This document shows positions 19,145-27,141 of a stretch of 31,481 bases of DNA, piece by piece. The notes under the pieces are model-generated. The model saw nothing but the letters and a program-made list of their open reading frames with translations, made no database searches and had not been told where the DNA came from. Within the stretch, counting starts at the first letter, position 1. Each line of letters starts with the position of its first letter. The DNA is from CAVXFL01 sp963761015 (GTDB lineage Bacteria > Pseudomonadota > Alphaproteobacteria > Acetobacterales > Acetobacteraceae), in the NCBI GenBank assembly GCA_963761015.1, contig CAVXFL010000013.1, forward strand, positions 1-31,481. Direction: 5' to 3'. The translations under genes and the position numbers were made by a program.

Positions 19145-20443
19145 ATGCAGGTTCTGCTGGCGACGTGGGAGGGCGGCGGCAATGTGCTGACGGTGCTCGA
19201 GGCTGCGCGGCGGCTGCACGCGCGCGGGCATCGCGTACGCGTGATGGCGGACGCGGTCGCCGAAGCGGAGGTGGCCCGCACCGGGGCGGAGTTCCGGCCG
19301 TGGCACGCCGCGCCGAGCCGCAGCGATCGCAACCCGGCGAGCGATATAGTCCGCGACTGGGAGGTCGAGGACGACCTGGGCGCTTTCCTGCGGTTGCGCG
19401 ATCGCATCATGTGCGGCCCCGCGCTCGGCTATGCGACAGACACCCTGGAAGCGCTGGACGAGTGCCCGGCCGATCTGATCCTGACGCACGACATGCTGTT
19501 CGGGGTGATGGCGGCGAGCGAAGCGGCGGCGGTGCCGCTGGCCGTCTTGAGTTCGAATCTCGGCATGTTCCCGATCCCGGGCCGCCCACCGCCAGGATTC
19601 GGGCTGCTGCGGGCCGACGATGACGCCGAGCGCGCCCGCCATGCCGAACTCGCCGACGAATTCCGCAACCTGCTCGACGAGGGACTTGCGGCGCTCAATG
19701 CCGCGCGCGAGGCGCTCTGGCTGCCGCCGCTCGTGCATGTGCTCGATCAGTTCGGCGTCGCACGCCGGGTCCTGCTGGCGACCAGTCCGGACTTCGATTT
19801 CGTACCGGACGCGCTGCCGCCGCGCGTTCGCTATCTCGGCCCGCTGTTCACAAAACCGCCCTGGGCCAATAAGCCCGTTGCGTCGCCGACGGGCGAGCGT
19901 GGTCCCGCCGCCCCCCCGCTCGTGCTCGTGGCGTTCAGTTCGACGTTCCAGAACCAGCTCGACGTGATCCGCAACGCCGCCCTCGCGCTCGCCGGGCTAC
20001 CGGTGCAAGGTGTCGTCACGCTCGGGCCGGCGCTGGCCGGCAGCGATGTGGAGACGCCCACCAACGTCCGCCTGCTCGGTTCCGTGTCGCACGACGAGCT
20101 GATGGCGCGCGCGGTGGTGGTGATCACCCACGCCGGGCACGGTACGGTCATGCGCGCCCTGTCGCACGGCGTTCCCATGCTGTGCCTGCCGATGGGGCGC
20201 GACCAGCACGACAACGCGGCGCGCGTGGCGGCGCGCGGCGCCGGTCTCGTGCTCGACCGCTGGGCGTCGGCCGACGCGATCCGCGAGGCGGTGGTCCGGC
20301 TGCTCGGCGACGCCGGTTTTCGCGCGGCCGCTTGGCGCTTGCGCGACTCGATCGCGACCGCCGCCGGCTGCGCCGACTTGATCGCGGAGGTCGAAGCGCT
20401 AGTCCGAACTTCCGACTGTGCAATACTGCAACAGACCGTGTGA
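19145..20443 (+). CDS. UDP-glycosyltransferase-like protein (GT1 family)
   Basis: A 432-residue GT1-type (UGT/MGT-like) glycosyltransferase that would move a sugar from a nucleotide donor to a small acceptor. It opens with MQVLLATWEGGGNVLTVLEA, the N-terminal Rossmann strand and acceptor side, and its donor-site motif HAGHGTVMRALSHGVPMLCLP followed by DQHDNAARV lies near residue 328. ATG 19145 follows CAGGG at the right spacing; the frame is open further upstream without a good site. The last residues (TSDCAILQQTV) are not family-like, and the IS1182-type element begins around the stop, so the natural C-terminus may have been altered. It starts 158 bases after pxpC, so it may be a separate transcription unit. 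Acceptor unknown. Confidence 0.82.
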   Translation: MQVLLATWEGGGNVLTVLEAARRLHARGHRVRVMADAVAEAEVARTGAEFRPWHAAPSRSDRNPASDIVRDWEVEDDLGAFLRLRDRIMCGPALGYATDTLEALDECPADLILTHDMLFGVMAASEAAAVPLAVLSSNLGMFPIPGRPPPGFGLLRADDDAERARHAELADEFRNLLDEGLAALNAAREALWLPPLVHVLDQFGVARRVLLATSPDFDFVPDALPPRVRYLGPLFTKPPWANKPVASPTGERGPAAPPLVLVAFSSTFQNQLDVIRNAALALAGLPVQGVVTLGPALAGSDVETPTNVRLLGSVSHDELMARAVVVITHAGHGTVMRALSHGVPMLCLPMGRDQHDNAARVAARGAGLVLDRWASADAIREAVVRLLGDAGFRAAAWRLRDSIATAAGCADLIAEVEALVRTSDCAILQQTV

Positions 20444-20448
20444 AAACT

Positions 20449-22011
20449 GAATCGCAACGGATTCCGACTCGGCGGTGCGGCCGCTAGAATCGGGGCATGA
20501 CGCACATCGTGGGCCACGACCGATCGCAAACGCTGCTCCTGCCGGAATCGCTGGACGACTATGTCGGGCCGGAGAACCCGGTGCGGTTTATCGAGTTTTT
20601 TGTCGACGGGCTTGATCTCGCAGCCGCGGGTTTCGGTCGCGTTCTGCCCAAAGAAACCGGGCGGCCCGGCTACGCGCCCGCTGATCTGCTGAAGCTGTAC
20701 GTCTACGGCTACCTGAACCGGATCCGGTCCAGCCGGCGACTGGAAGCCGAAACCCACCGCAACATCGAGGTGATCTGGCTGCTGCGGCACCTGAAGCCCG
20801 ACTTCAAGACTATCGCCGATTTCCGCCGCGACAACCGCAGCGCCTTCCGTCCGGTGTTTCGACAATTCGTCCTGTTATGCCGGCAGTTGGACCTGTTCGG
20901 CCGCGAGCTGCTGGCGGTGGATGGCACGCGGATCAAGGCCGTGAACAACAAGGACCGCAATTTCACGCGCGCCTCGCTCGCCGAGTTCATCAGGCTGGCT
21001 GATGCAAAGCTCGACGACTACCTTCAGCGGCTCGACACGAGCGATGCCGCCGAGCAAACCGCCGGCGGTTCGCGGGTGAAGAACCTGGCGGCGAAGATCG
21101 CCGCGGTCCGCGAGCGCCGCACACGATGCCAGGAAATGCTGGCGGAACTCGACCGCACGGGCGAGGATCAGATCTCGCTCACCGACCCCGACAGCCGCGC
21201 CATGGCGGCGCACACGCATGTTGCGGTCGGCTACAATGTGCAGGTCGCGGTAGACACCAAGCACAAGCTGATCGTCGAGCAGCAGGTCACCAACCAGGTT
21301 CTCGATATGGGCCTGCTGACCGAGACGGCGGAGCCGGCAAAGGAAATTCTCGGCGTGGAACAAATCGCGGTCGTCGCCGATCGAGGGTATTTCAAGATCG
21401 AGGATATCGAAGCCTGCGAGAAAGCCGGGATGGAGCCGTATGTGCCCAGGCCGCAACGAGGTCCATCGGTCAGGGCGGGCCTGTTCCGCAAGGACGAGTT
21501 CGCATACGACCCTGAAACCGACACTGTCATCTGCCCGGGTGGCCAGCGACTGCAGCCCTATTCCTCATCGCTGCTGCGCGGGCTCAAGAAGATCAACTAT
21601 GTCAACAAGCAGGCGTGCCGCGATTGCCCGCTCCGCTCGCGATGCACGAACAACAGCTTTCGATCCCTCTCCCGCATGGAAAACGAGGCCGTGCTGGATC
21701 GAATGCAAGCCCGGCTCGCGCTGCGCCCGCAGGTTCTCGCGCAACGCCGCGAGGCGGTCGAGCATCCGTTCGGCTCGATCAAACAATGGATGAACCAGGG
21801 CGCTTTCCTGATGCGTGGACTGGAAAAGGTACGCGGCGAGTTCAGCTTGACGGCGCTCGCCTATAATCTCAGGCGGGTGCTCAACATCGTCGCTTTTCCC
21901 GAGCTGATGGCGGAGGTGCGGGGTTGAAGACCCGCACCGCCCCACGTCTTCGCCTCAGACCATGTGGGGTTTGAGGATTACCGACCTAGGCGGTCCACCC
22001 GATTGGGATTC
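20449..22011 (+). mobile_element. IS1182-type element (limits tentative)
   Basis: Carries one intact transposase of the IS1182 group. A weak imperfect inverted pair, GAATCGCAACGG (20449-20460) and CCGATTGGGATTC (21999-22011), could mark its ends, giving about 1.56 kb. I do not see a clear target duplication. CTAG occurs at 20399 and 21986 but the adjoining sequences do not match. It separates the glycosyltransferase gene from a gene fragment at 22014. Confidence 0.45.
20497..21927 (+). CDS. IS1182-family transposase
   Basis: A 476-residue DDE transposase. Typical segments are the N-terminal LLLPESLDDYVGPENPVRFIE, GRPGYAPADLLKLYVYGYLN, then LLAVDGTRIKAVN and VVADRGYF with the two catalytic Asp residues, a cysteine-containing stretch (ACRDCPLRSRC) and the C-terminal RREAVEHPFGSIKQWM with the likely catalytic Glu. 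The frame is intact over its full expected length, making this the best-preserved transposase gene of the window. ATG 20497 has only a weak GGGGC upstream. Confidence 0.9.
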   Translation: MTHIVGHDRSQTLLLPESLDDYVGPENPVRFIEFFVDGLDLAAAGFGRVLPKETGRPGYAPADLLKLYVYGYLNRIRSSRRLEAETHRNIEVIWLLRHLKPDFKTIADFRRDNRSAFRPVFRQFVLLCRQLDLFGRELLAVDGTRIKAVNNKDRNFTRASLAEFIRLADAKLDDYLQRLDTSDAAEQTAGGSRVKNLAAKIAAVRERRTRCQEMLAELDRTGEDQISLTDPDSRAMAAHTHVAVGYNVQVAVDTKHKLIVEQQVTNQVLDMGLLTETAEPAKEILGVEQIAVVADRGYFKIEDIEACEKAGMEPYVPRPQRGPSVRAGLFRKDEFAYDPETDTVICPGGQRLQPYSSSLLRGLKKINYVNKQACRDCPLRSRCTNNSFRSLSRMENEAVLDRMQARLALRPQVLAQRREAVEHPFGSIKQWMNQGAFLMRGLEKVRGEFSLTALAYNLRRVLNIVAFPELMAEVRG

Positions 22012-22013
22012 TG

Positions 22014-22247
22014 GTGGCTTCATCAGACCGACCCCGACCGCCGCCGCACGAGATCGGCGAACGGGTTCCCACACGGTCTGGTAAACTCCTGATTCGGACG
22101 GAGGGCCGGTTCTCCGATGGCGCGCTCTACACTATCGAGAAGGCCAAGCCGCAGATCTTCCCCGACGGCTGGCTCGAGCGTGTGTTCAACCGCGCCGCGG
22201 TGATGCAATCTGTCCGCGAAATCTGTCATCCTCCGAAGGCGGCCTGA
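22014..22247 (+). pseudogene. Unrecognised gene fragment between the IS1182 element and importer 2
   Basis: An open frame of 77 codons from GTG 22014 that begins exactly where the IS1182-type element seems to end. The second half (LYTIEKAKPQIFPDGWLERVFNRAAV) looks like genuine protein with aromatic and charged residues, while the first residues are arginine- and proline-rich and probably not coding. I do not recognise the family. It may be the C-terminal remnant of a gene displaced by the IS element, originally upstream of the importer in the same operon. Confidence 0.35.
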
Positions 22248-22294
22248 GCCGCGCGAGGCGGTCCGCCAGTTCAACCAAAGCAAGGAGTGCGTCC

Positions 22295-23335
22295 ATGAAG
22301 AAGCCGATATTGCTGGCTTGTGCGCTGCTGGCCGGTGCCCCCGCCGCGCTGCTCGCGGCCGCGCCGGCCGAAGCCTCGCCGGAGCACCCGGTGATCGCGC
22401 TCTCGAACGCCTATTACGGCAACACCTGGCGCCACCAGATGGTGGAGTCGTTCGAAGCCGCCGCCAAGAAGGCGAAGCAGGAGGGCAAGATTGCCGATTA
22501 CGTCGTGCTGAACGGCGACGGCTCGGTGAACCAGCAGATGAGCCAGATGGCCGATCTGATCCTGCGGCATGTGGACGCCATCGCCATCGACTCGGCCTCC
22601 GAGACCGCGCTCAACGGCGTGGTGGCAAAAGCCTGCCGAGCCGGCATCAAGGTGATCGCGTTCGATTCCATCCTCTCCGCCCCGTGCGCCGACACGCTCA
22701 ATTTCGACTTCTTCAATTATCAGGCCGAGGCGACCGAGTGGATCGCCAACAAACTGCACGACAAGGGCAACGTGATGATCGTGCGCGGGGTCAAGGGCTC
22801 GGCGCCCGATCACGACATGTACGAGGGGCAACTGAGCGTGCTCAAGAAGCACCCCGAGATGAAGGTCGTGGCGACCGTCTACGGCATGGCGACGACGTCG
22901 GTGGCGCAATCCGCGGTGGCGAACGTGCTGCCGAGCCTGCCGCATATCGATGCTGTGCTCGACCAGGGCGGCGGCGACGATTTCGGCATCGCCCAGGCGT
23001 TCACGCAATATGGCGGTGCCTACGCCAACAACCTGCCGATCATCGAGGGCGGCGGCAGCTCGAACTTCATCCATTGGTGGATCGACCAGCGCAAGAAGGG
23101 TTATTCGACGATTTCGCTGAACACGACACCGGGCATCGGCGGGGCGGCCTTCTGGCTGAGCTACGAGATCGTGAAGGGCGTGAAGCCGCCGAAAAAGGAT
23201 ATGATCATGCCGGTCGCGCGGGTCACGGACGAGAATCTCATGGATTTCGCGAAGCTGCCGCCCGGCCTGATCGTCAGCCCGTCCTATTCGGAGCAATGGG
23301 TGGTCGAGCACCTGATCAAGGGCAAGAAGGACTGA
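22295..23335 (+). CDS. CUT2-type ABC importer periplasmic binding protein (RbsB-like)
   Basis: A 346-residue periplasmic binding protein for the second importer. It has a cleavable signal peptide of about 27 residues (MKKPILLACALLAGAP... ending AAPAEA) and the two-lobed RbsB-type core: VIALSNAYYGNTWRHQMVE, then IDSASETALNGVV and AGIKVIAFD, and later VLDQGGGDDFGIAQAF. ATG 22295 follows AAGGAG at 22282-22287 with 7 bases between. The residues NAYYGNTWR at the first strand differ from ribose-type proteins, so the ligand is not predictable. A strong hairpin lies between this gene and the ATPase-permease gene. Confidence 0.9.
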   Translation: MKKPILLACALLAGAPAALLAAAPAEASPEHPVIALSNAYYGNTWRHQMVESFEAAAKKAKQEGKIADYVVLNGDGSVNQQMSQMADLILRHVDAIAIDSASETALNGVVAKACRAGIKVIAFDSILSAPCADTLNFDFFNYQAEATEWIANKLHDKGNVMIVRGVKGSAPDHDMYEGQLSVLKKHPEMKVVATVYGMATTSVAQSAVANVLPSLPHIDAVLDQGGGDDFGIAQAFTQYGGAYANNLPIIEGGGSSNFIHWWIDQRKKGYSTISLNTTPGIGGAAFWLSYEIVKGVKPPKKDMIMPVARVTDENLMDFAKLPPGLIVSPSYSEQWVVEHLIKGKKD

Positions 23336-23370
23336 AACGGCCTTTGGTCCGCCCATGTCCGGCTGAAGGC

Positions 23371-23401
23371 ATCCAGGGCCGCGATCCATGCGGCCTTGGA
23401 T
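23371..23401 (+). promoter_or_regulatory. Intercistronic stem-loop after the binding-protein gene
   Basis: ATCCAGGGCCGC (23371-23382) pairs with GCGGCCTTGGAT (23390-23401) over 12 positions with one G-U pair and a 7-base loop. No run of T follows, so it is not a classical terminator. In binding-protein importer operons such hairpins commonly stabilise the upstream message, keeping the binding protein more abundant than the membrane parts; that role here is inference. Confidence 0.5.
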
Positions 23402-23483
23402 GTTGTCGCCATTGACCGTTGTTATGACGAAAGAACAACGAGCCGACCGGTAAATCCAGCTTTGGCCGGATGGAGGGAATCGG

Positions 23484-26003
23484 ATGGCGGAAACCTCCCG
23501 CATTGCGCACGACGACTTGCTCGATAACGGGGTCCGCTTCCAAGCGCTACCGTCCGATGGCCAGCCGCCGCCGGTGATCCAGCTTCGGGGAATCGGCAAG
23601 TCGTTCGGACCGACACGAGCCAACGACGCGATCGATCTGGCCATCGCCCCGGGCGAGGTCGTCGGCCTGGTCGGCGCCAACGGCGCCGGCAAGAGCACCC
23701 TGATGCGCATCGTTTGCGGTCTCGTGCAGCCGGACGAGGGCAGTTTCGAAATCGCCGGCAAGCCTATCGATTTCGGCGCCTATTCGCCGAACGCTGCCCT
23801 CGCGCGCGGCATTCGCATCGTGCACCAGGAACTGTCGCTCTGCGCCAACCTCACGGTCGCGGAGAACTTCATGCTGGAGGAGCCGGCCGCGCCGCTCGCG
23901 CCGGCGCCGGGCTGGCGCACCCGGTTCGCCGAGCGTGCGCGCCGGGCGACCGGGGAGATTTTTCCCGGCATCGGCCTGCGCGTGGGGGCGCCGCTCGAAC
24001 AACTGCGCATCGGCCAGCGGCAGGTCGTCGAAATTTCGCGCGCCGCGGCCACCGAGAACCTGCGGTTGCTGGTGCTGGACGAACCGACTTCCTCGCTCGA
24101 TGCCGGACGCAGCGCGCATCTTCGCGAGTGGGTGCGCCGGCGCGCGGCCGAGGGCGTCGCCTTCATTTTCATCAGCCACAAGCTGCACGAAATCCTCGAC
24201 GTGGCGAGCCGGGTCGTCGTCATGCGCAACGGCCGCGTGATCTGGGACGGGGCGGCCGAGCACAGCAGCGTCGCCGCCCTGGTCGAGCACATGGGCGGCC
24301 ATCCGCCGGCGGCCGCCGCGGCATCGGCTCCGCAACCGGGGGCGGTGAAGCGGGCCGAAGCGCCGCTGGTCACCATCGCCCGCGGCGCCATCGGGATCGA
24401 CACGGAGCTTGGCTTTGGCGCGGGCGAGATCATCGGCCTCGCCGGACTGGACGGCAACGGCCAGCGCCCGTTCCTGCATGCGCTGCGCCGCGCCGGACGG
24501 CGCCGCGGACCGAGCGGGGGCATCGCCTGCGCGGCCGAGCCGAGCTTCGTCTCGGGCGACCGGCGCGGCGAGGGCGTGTTTGCGCTCTGGTCCGTGCTCG
24601 AGAACATCGTGGTCGGCGCCTCCGTGAAGCGCAATCTGCTGGGTGTGCTCTCCGCGACCGAGGAGCGCCGCGGGGTCGAGCCTTGGCTGCGCCGGCTACG
24701 CATCGCCAATTCGCGGCTCAACTCCAACATCCTCGAGCTGAGCGGGGGCAATCAGCAGAAGGTGCTCGCCGCGCGCGCGCTCATGCGCGGCTCACGCATC
24801 GTCCTGCTCGACGATCCGACCCGCGGCGTCGATGTCGAAACCAAGCAGGAATTCTATCGGCTGGTGCGCGAGATCGCCGCTGACGGCGCGCTGGTCATCT
24901 GGTACAGCACCGAGGACGCCGAGTTGCTGGAATGTTCGCGCGTGCTGGTTTTCCGGCAAGGCCGGATTACCCGCGAACTGAACGGCGCGGACATCACCGA
25001 AGAGGCGATCGTGGCGTGCGCGTTCATGGCGCCGGCCGACGCCTCGACCGGTCGCGCCGCGCAGGCCGAGGCGAGCCCGCCGCTCCCGTCGCGCTTGGTG
25101 CAGTTCGCGCCGGTCGCGAGCCTGCTCGCGCTGCTTGCGACCATGGTGGCACTCAATCCGGCGACCGCCACCCCGTTCGGCGCCGATCTGCTGCTATCCG
25201 CCGCCGTGCCCGTCGTGCTGGTCGCCATCGGCCAGATGTTCGTCATCGGCGGCAGCGAGATCGACCTCGGCATCGGGCCTTTTGCCGGATTGATCAGCGT
25301 GCTGAGCGCCACGTTTCTGGTCGGCCATCCGCCTTTGGGCGTTGTGCTCATTCTGCTCGCGCTCGCGGCCTATGCGTCGATGGGGCTGCTGATCGAGATC
25401 AGGCGAATGCCGTCCATCGTGGTGACGCTTGGCGCCTCCTTCGTTTGGACCGGCTGCGGCTACATGCTGCAGCCGACGCCCGGCGGCAGCAGCCCGGCCT
25501 GGCTCGCGGCGATGTTCAACTGGAATATCCCTGGCCTGCCGACATCGGTCGGGCTCATCGTCATCGCCGCCGTCCTCGCCGTGCTGATCGACCGCACACG
25601 CGCCGGCGTCGTGCTGCGCGGCTTCGGCAACGACGCCCGCGCGCTGCGCCAGCTCGGCTGGTCGGCGCCCGCCTATGCCATGCTGCGTTACGCGATCGCG
25701 GGCGGTTTCGCCGCGGCCGCCGGCCTGTCGCTCACGGCCGTCAACACCGCGAGCGACATCAACGCGGGAAATGCCTACACGCTGCTGTCGATCGCCTCGG
25801 TCGTGATCGGCGGGTGCGAATTGCTGGGCGGCAGCACGGCTCCGGTGGGCGTGGTGTGCGGCGCGGTGACGCTCTCGCTCATCGGCGCGCTGCTCGGGCT
25901 CATGGGCATCAGCACCGACTACAACGCCGCCGTGCAAGGATTGCTGCTGCTGGTGATCCTGGGCGCGCGCGGCGCGATCCGGCTCGGAGAGGCGCGCGGA
26001 TGA
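23484..26003 (+). CDS. CUT2-type ABC importer ATPase-permease fusion (RbsA-RbsC)
   Basis: An 839-residue single chain that combines a double ATPase with a permease. N-terminal ATPase domain: Walker A GANGAGKST at 64-72, Walker B LLVLDEPTSSLD near 194-205. Second ATPase domain: degenerate Walker A GLDGNGQRPFL near 320, signature LSGGNQQKVLAARAL near 415, Walker B IVLLDDPTRGVD near 433, where Asp replaces the usual catalytic Glu. After ~525 comes a proline/alanine linker and then an RbsC-like membrane domain with IGQMFVIGGSEIDLGIGPF near 580-600 and several hydrophobic segments to the end. The two halves are normally separate genes. ATG 23484 has GGAGGG at 23472-23477. The stop overlaps the next permease start (ATGA at 26000). 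No frameshift is needed to read through, so the fusion is in the sequence as given. Confidence 0.9.
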   Translation: MAETSRIAHDDLLDNGVRFQALPSDGQPPPVIQLRGIGKSFGPTRANDAIDLAIAPGEVVGLVGANGAGKSTLMRIVCGLVQPDEGSFEIAGKPIDFGAYSPNAALARGIRIVHQELSLCANLTVAENFMLEEPAAPLAPAPGWRTRFAERARRATGEIFPGIGLRVGAPLEQLRIGQRQVVEISRAAATENLRLLVLDEPTSSLDAGRSAHLREWVRRRAAEGVAFIFISHKLHEILDVASRVVVMRNGRVIWDGAAEHSSVAALVEHMGGHPPAAAAASAPQPGAVKRAEAPLVTIARGAIGIDTELGFGAGEIIGLAGLDGNGQRPFLHALRRAGRRRGPSGGIACAAEPSFVSGDRRGEGVFALWSVLENIVVGASVKRNLLGVLSATEERRGVEPWLRRLRIANSRLNSNILELSGGNQQKVLAARALMRGSRIVLLDDPTRGVDVETKQEFYRLVREIAADGALVIWYSTEDAELLECSRVLVFRQGRITRELNGADITEEAIVACAFMAPADASTGRAAQAEASPPLPSRLVQFAPVASLLALLATMVALNPATATPFGADLLLSAAVPVVLVAIGQMFVIGGSEIDLGIGPFAGLISVLSATFLVGHPPLGVVLILLALAAYASMGLLIEIRRMPSIVVTLGASFVWTGCGYMLQPTPGGSSPAWLAAMFNWNIPGLPTSVGLIVIAAVLAVLIDRTRAGVVLRGFGNDARALRQLGWSAPAYAMLRYAIAGGFAAAAGLSLTAVNTASDINAGNAYTLLSIASVVIGGCELLGGSTAPVGVVCGAVTLSLIGALLGLMGISTDYNAAVQGLLLLVILGARGAIRLGEARG

Positions 26004-27004
26004 GCCGGTTCAACGATTGGGCGGAGCGCAATCGCTGGGTCTGGTCCGCGCTCGGTGTGCTGCTGCTGTGGCTGCTCCTGAGCGTGCTCACCTCGCGCCT
26101 GACGCTCGCCAACCTGTCGGGCGTGGCGCAGTCCGCGGCGTTCCTGGTGCTGCCTGCGCTCGGCCAGATGTTCGTGGTGACCACGGGACGCGGCAATATC
26201 GACCTCTCGATCCCGTCCACGATTACGCTGTCGGCCTTTCTGTCGATGAACATCATCGGCGGCTCGAACGCGATGTTGCCGGCAGGATTTGCGGCCGTGC
26301 TGGCGGCGGAACTCGCGATCGGCGCGGCGAATGCGTTGTTCGTGCTGCGGCTCCGCATTCCCGCGATGATCGCCACGCTCGGCGTCGGCTACATCCTGGC
26401 AACCGGCGCGCTGCTCGCCAACCGGCAGTTCACGACCTACACCGTCAGCAAGGCGCTGTCCTTCGTGGCCAATCAGCGCCTCGCCGGCGTTCCCGTCGTG
26501 CTGATCCTTGCGGTGTTCGCGGTCGCCGTCGCGTCCTTGGTGATGCGCCGCACCGTGTTCGGGCGGCTGCTCGCCGCCGTGGGGCAGAGCCTGCCGGCCG
26601 CGGAGCTGTCGGGCGTTCGTTCCGGCAAGATCGTCAGCATTGCGTTCCTGATCAGCGGCGCGCTGGCGGCGCTCGACGGGATGCTGCTGGCGGCGCACGC
26701 GGGTGGGGCGTTCCTCGAAGTCGGCGCGCCCTATCTGCTGGATTCCATTGCCGCGGTGGTGCTCGGCGGCACGCTGATCGCGGGCGGCAGCGCGACCTCG
26801 CTCGGCGTGCTCAGCGGCTCGTTCCTGCTCGTGCTGATCGTCACCACCATCCAGGTCGCCGGGCTCTCGATCGGGATGCAGGAAGTGGTCGAGGGGGTGA
26901 TCGTGGTGCTGGTTCTGGCCCTGTCGGGCGGGCGGCAAACGCGCAACCCGCGCGGCCGAGCAGGCTTCATATCCGCTTTACGATCCGCGATCAGCGCTCG
27001 TTAG
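26000..27004 (+). CDS. CUT2-type ABC importer permease (RbsC family)
   Basis: A 334-residue membrane permease, the partner of the permease half of the upstream fusion. It has long hydrophobic segments from residue 14 on, the family hallmark in the variant form MFVVTTGRGNIDLSIPST near residues 55-72, and the loop GRLLAAVGQSLPAAELSGV that contacts the ATPase. ATG 26000 overlaps the stop of the fusion gene by 4 bases. The last 20 residues (RNPRGRAGFISALRSAISAR) are basic and unlike the usual end; the next IS element begins within 140 bases, so the end may have changed. Confidence 0.9.
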   Translation: MSRFNDWAERNRWVWSALGVLLLWLLLSVLTSRLTLANLSGVAQSAAFLVLPALGQMFVVTTGRGNIDLSIPSTITLSAFLSMNIIGGSNAMLPAGFAAVLAAELAIGAANALFVLRLRIPAMIATLGVGYILATGALLANRQFTTYTVSKALSFVANQRLAGVPVVLILAVFAVAVASLVMRRTVFGRLLAAVGQSLPAAELSGVRSGKIVSIAFLISGALAALDGMLLAAHAGGAFLEVGAPYLLDSIAAVVLGGTLIAGGSATSLGVLSGSFLLVLIVTTIQVAGLSIGMQEVVEGVIVVLVLALSGGRQTRNPRGRAGFISALRSAISAR

Positions 27005-27141
27005 ACCGAGCTTCCTTCTTCCAATTACTGCTAAGCCGTTGATCCGACTCTCGACGTGGCGATAGATCGGGCTAAAAAGGTAGCCATGTAATCCAGAATT
27101 TGGGACTTGTACTTTCGGAAGCGATATGCTCACGTTCCGCC

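Noticed and set aside
20399..21989. CTAG at both sides as a target duplication of the IS1182-type element
   Set aside because: The sequences just inside the two CTAG sites do not form an inverted repeat, so the match is probably chance.
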